Positions 41,046-41,898 of a DNA stretch of 41,898 bases are shown here, one piece after another. Source of the DNA: Nevskia sp. (GTDB taxonomy: Bacteria > Pseudomonadota > Gammaproteobacteria > Nevskiales > Nevskiaceae); the NCBI GenBank assembly GCA_030694365.1, contig JAUXYM010000102.1:1-41898 (forward strand). Direction: 5' to 3'. The position numbers were made by a program, and so were the translations under genes. Within the stretch, counting starts at the first letter, position 1, and each line of letters opens with the position of its first letter. The notes beneath the pieces are model-generated. The model was not told the origin of the DNA. It saw nothing but the letters and a program-made list of their open reading frames with translations, and ran no database searches.

Positions 41046-41898
41046 TTACTCGAACTCGCCATAGCCTCCGTGCACGCGGCGCACAACATGCCCCGCCTCG
41101 GCCAGCGCGGCGATGATCTGGTTGGTGTGCGCCACATCCTGCGCTTCGACGAGCATTTCCAGGGTCGCGCGCTTGGCATGGCTGCCAGCCGACAGGCGCT
41201 CGTGATGGACCTGCACGATGTTGCCGCCGGCAATGCCGACGCAGCCGGCGACTCTGGCCAGAAAGCCGGGACTGTCTTCGATCTCGATCGACAGACTGAC
41301 CAGCCGCGATTCGTGCACCAACTGGCGCAGCAGCACCGAGGCCAGCAGACGCGGGTCGATATTGCCGCCGCAGACGATCAGACCGACCTTGCGGCCGGCG
41401 TAGCGCGCCGGATCGGACAGCAGCGCGGCCAACCCGGTCGCGCCCGCCCCTTCGGCCACAACTTTCTCGACATTGGCGAGCAGGCCGACGGCGCGCTCGA
41501 TGGCCGGCTCGTCAACCCGGACCAGTTCGTCGGCATGGGCACGGATGATCGGCAAGGTCCGCTTGCCGATGCCTTTCACGGCGATGCCTTCGGCGATCGT
41601 CGGACCGCCTCGGACCAGCGTCGGATCGCCCTGGATCGACGCGTAGGCCGAGCAGTAGCCGGCGGACTCGACGCCGACGATGCGCAGTTTCGGGTTCAGA
41701 TCGTGAGCCGCGATCGCATTGCCGGAGAACAGGCCGCCGCCGCCGATCGGAATCACCAAGGTGTCGAGATCGGGCACATCGGCGAGCATTTCCAGCGCGA
41801 TGGTGCCCTGCCCGGCCATCACGTAGGGGTCGTCATAGGGATGAACCAGGGTCATGCCGCCCTGCTCGACCAGTTCGCGCTGCATGTAATCGAAGGCA
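41046..41898 (-). CDS. Threonine ammonia-lyase with ACT domain (C-terminal part)
   Basis: The frame runs off the right edge, so the N-terminal part with the PLP lysine is missing. Visible regions are VIPIGGGGLFSGNAIAAHDL (PLP phosphate-binding glycine loop), KLRIVGVESAG, KVVAEGAGATGLAALL and VGLIVCGGNIDP of the fold-type II PLP domain. A C-terminal ACT domain follows with SIEIEDSPGFLARVAGCVG and GNIVQVHHERLS. The enzyme deaminates threonine to 2-oxobutyrate. The single ACT-like domain resembles the catabolic or short biosynthetic type. Exact isoform (ilvA or tdcB class) cannot be fixed here. Confidence 0.92.
   Translation of the reverse strand, partial: AFDYMQRELVEQGGMTLVHPYDDPYVMAGQGTIALEMLADVPDLDTLVIPIGGGGLFSGNAIAAHDLNPKLRIVGVESAGYCSAYASIQGDPTLVRGGPTIAEGIAVKGIGKRTLPIIRAHADELVRVDEPAIERAVGLLANVEKVVAEGAGATGLAALLSDPARYAGRKVGLIVCGGNIDPRLLASVLLRQLVHESRLVSLSIEIEDSPGFLARVAGCVGIAGGNIVQVHHERLSAGSHAKRATLEMLVEAQDVAHTNQIIAALAEAGHVVRRVHGGYGEFE

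Noticed and set aside
1..41898. CRISPR arrays, tRNA or rRNA genes, intact insertion sequences, prophage genes
   Set aside because: None was seen: no regularly spaced direct repeats, no tRNA-like cloverleaf or rRNA sequence, and no transposase or phage structural gene in the reading frames.

Overview
This is a GC-rich, gene-dense proteobacterial chromosome segment. Topoisomerase IV subunits, HtpX, Dxs, XseB, LptF/LptG and an ECF sigma factor point to a Gram-negative bacterium, most likely a gammaproteobacterium of the Nevskiales/Xanthomonadales type. This placement comes from protein character only and was not tested with a tree.

Positions 1-11100 are mostly housekeeping: the end of a degenerate EAL-domain protein, htpX and parC, a small secreted protein followed by a TpsB-like outer-membrane barrel, a PIN/Phd toxin-antitoxin pair, parE, and an ECF sigma factor with a small membrane protein translationally coupled to it. 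A 549-base non-coding stretch (4105-4653) holds a terminator, a 15-bp inverted repeat and a possible remnant of a paralogue of the secreted protein.

Positions 11130-17700 are a tightly overlapping plus-strand run: xseB, dxs, an LPG-synthase-type membrane protein, a HAD-UbiA fusion, a DprE1-like oxidase and a DprE2-like reductase. The last three reproduce the mycobacterial route to polyprenyl-phosphoryl-D-arabinofuranose. A cyclophilin and an S1/P1 nuclease follow.

Positions 19233-40410 are the most striking part, a cluster of about 21 kb that reads as a bacterial sphingolipid factory. Its de novo core is a fatty acyl-AMP ligase, an ACP, a serine palmitoyltransferase and a CerR-like reductase (39027-34596, minus strand), plus a GNAT-fold protein resembling bacterial ceramide synthase (21496-22647). 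Two modifying enzymes look like those of eukaryotes: a DES1-type dihydroceramide delta-4 desaturase (32218-33198) and an FA2H/Scs7-type 2-hydroxylase (20006-20629). Head-group genes are a ceramide/DAG kinase, a CDP-alcohol phosphotransferase, a TAM41-like cytidylyltransferase, two further nucleotidyltransferases and a CDP-glycerol-transferase-like protein. Transport candidates are an LptF/LptG pair and two paralogous MOP flippases. The combined prediction is a 2-hydroxylated, delta-4-unsaturated (sphingosine-type) ceramide carrying a phosphorylated head group and exported towards the outer membrane.

The window ends with a DUF1993 protein and the C-terminal part of a threonine ammonia-lyase.
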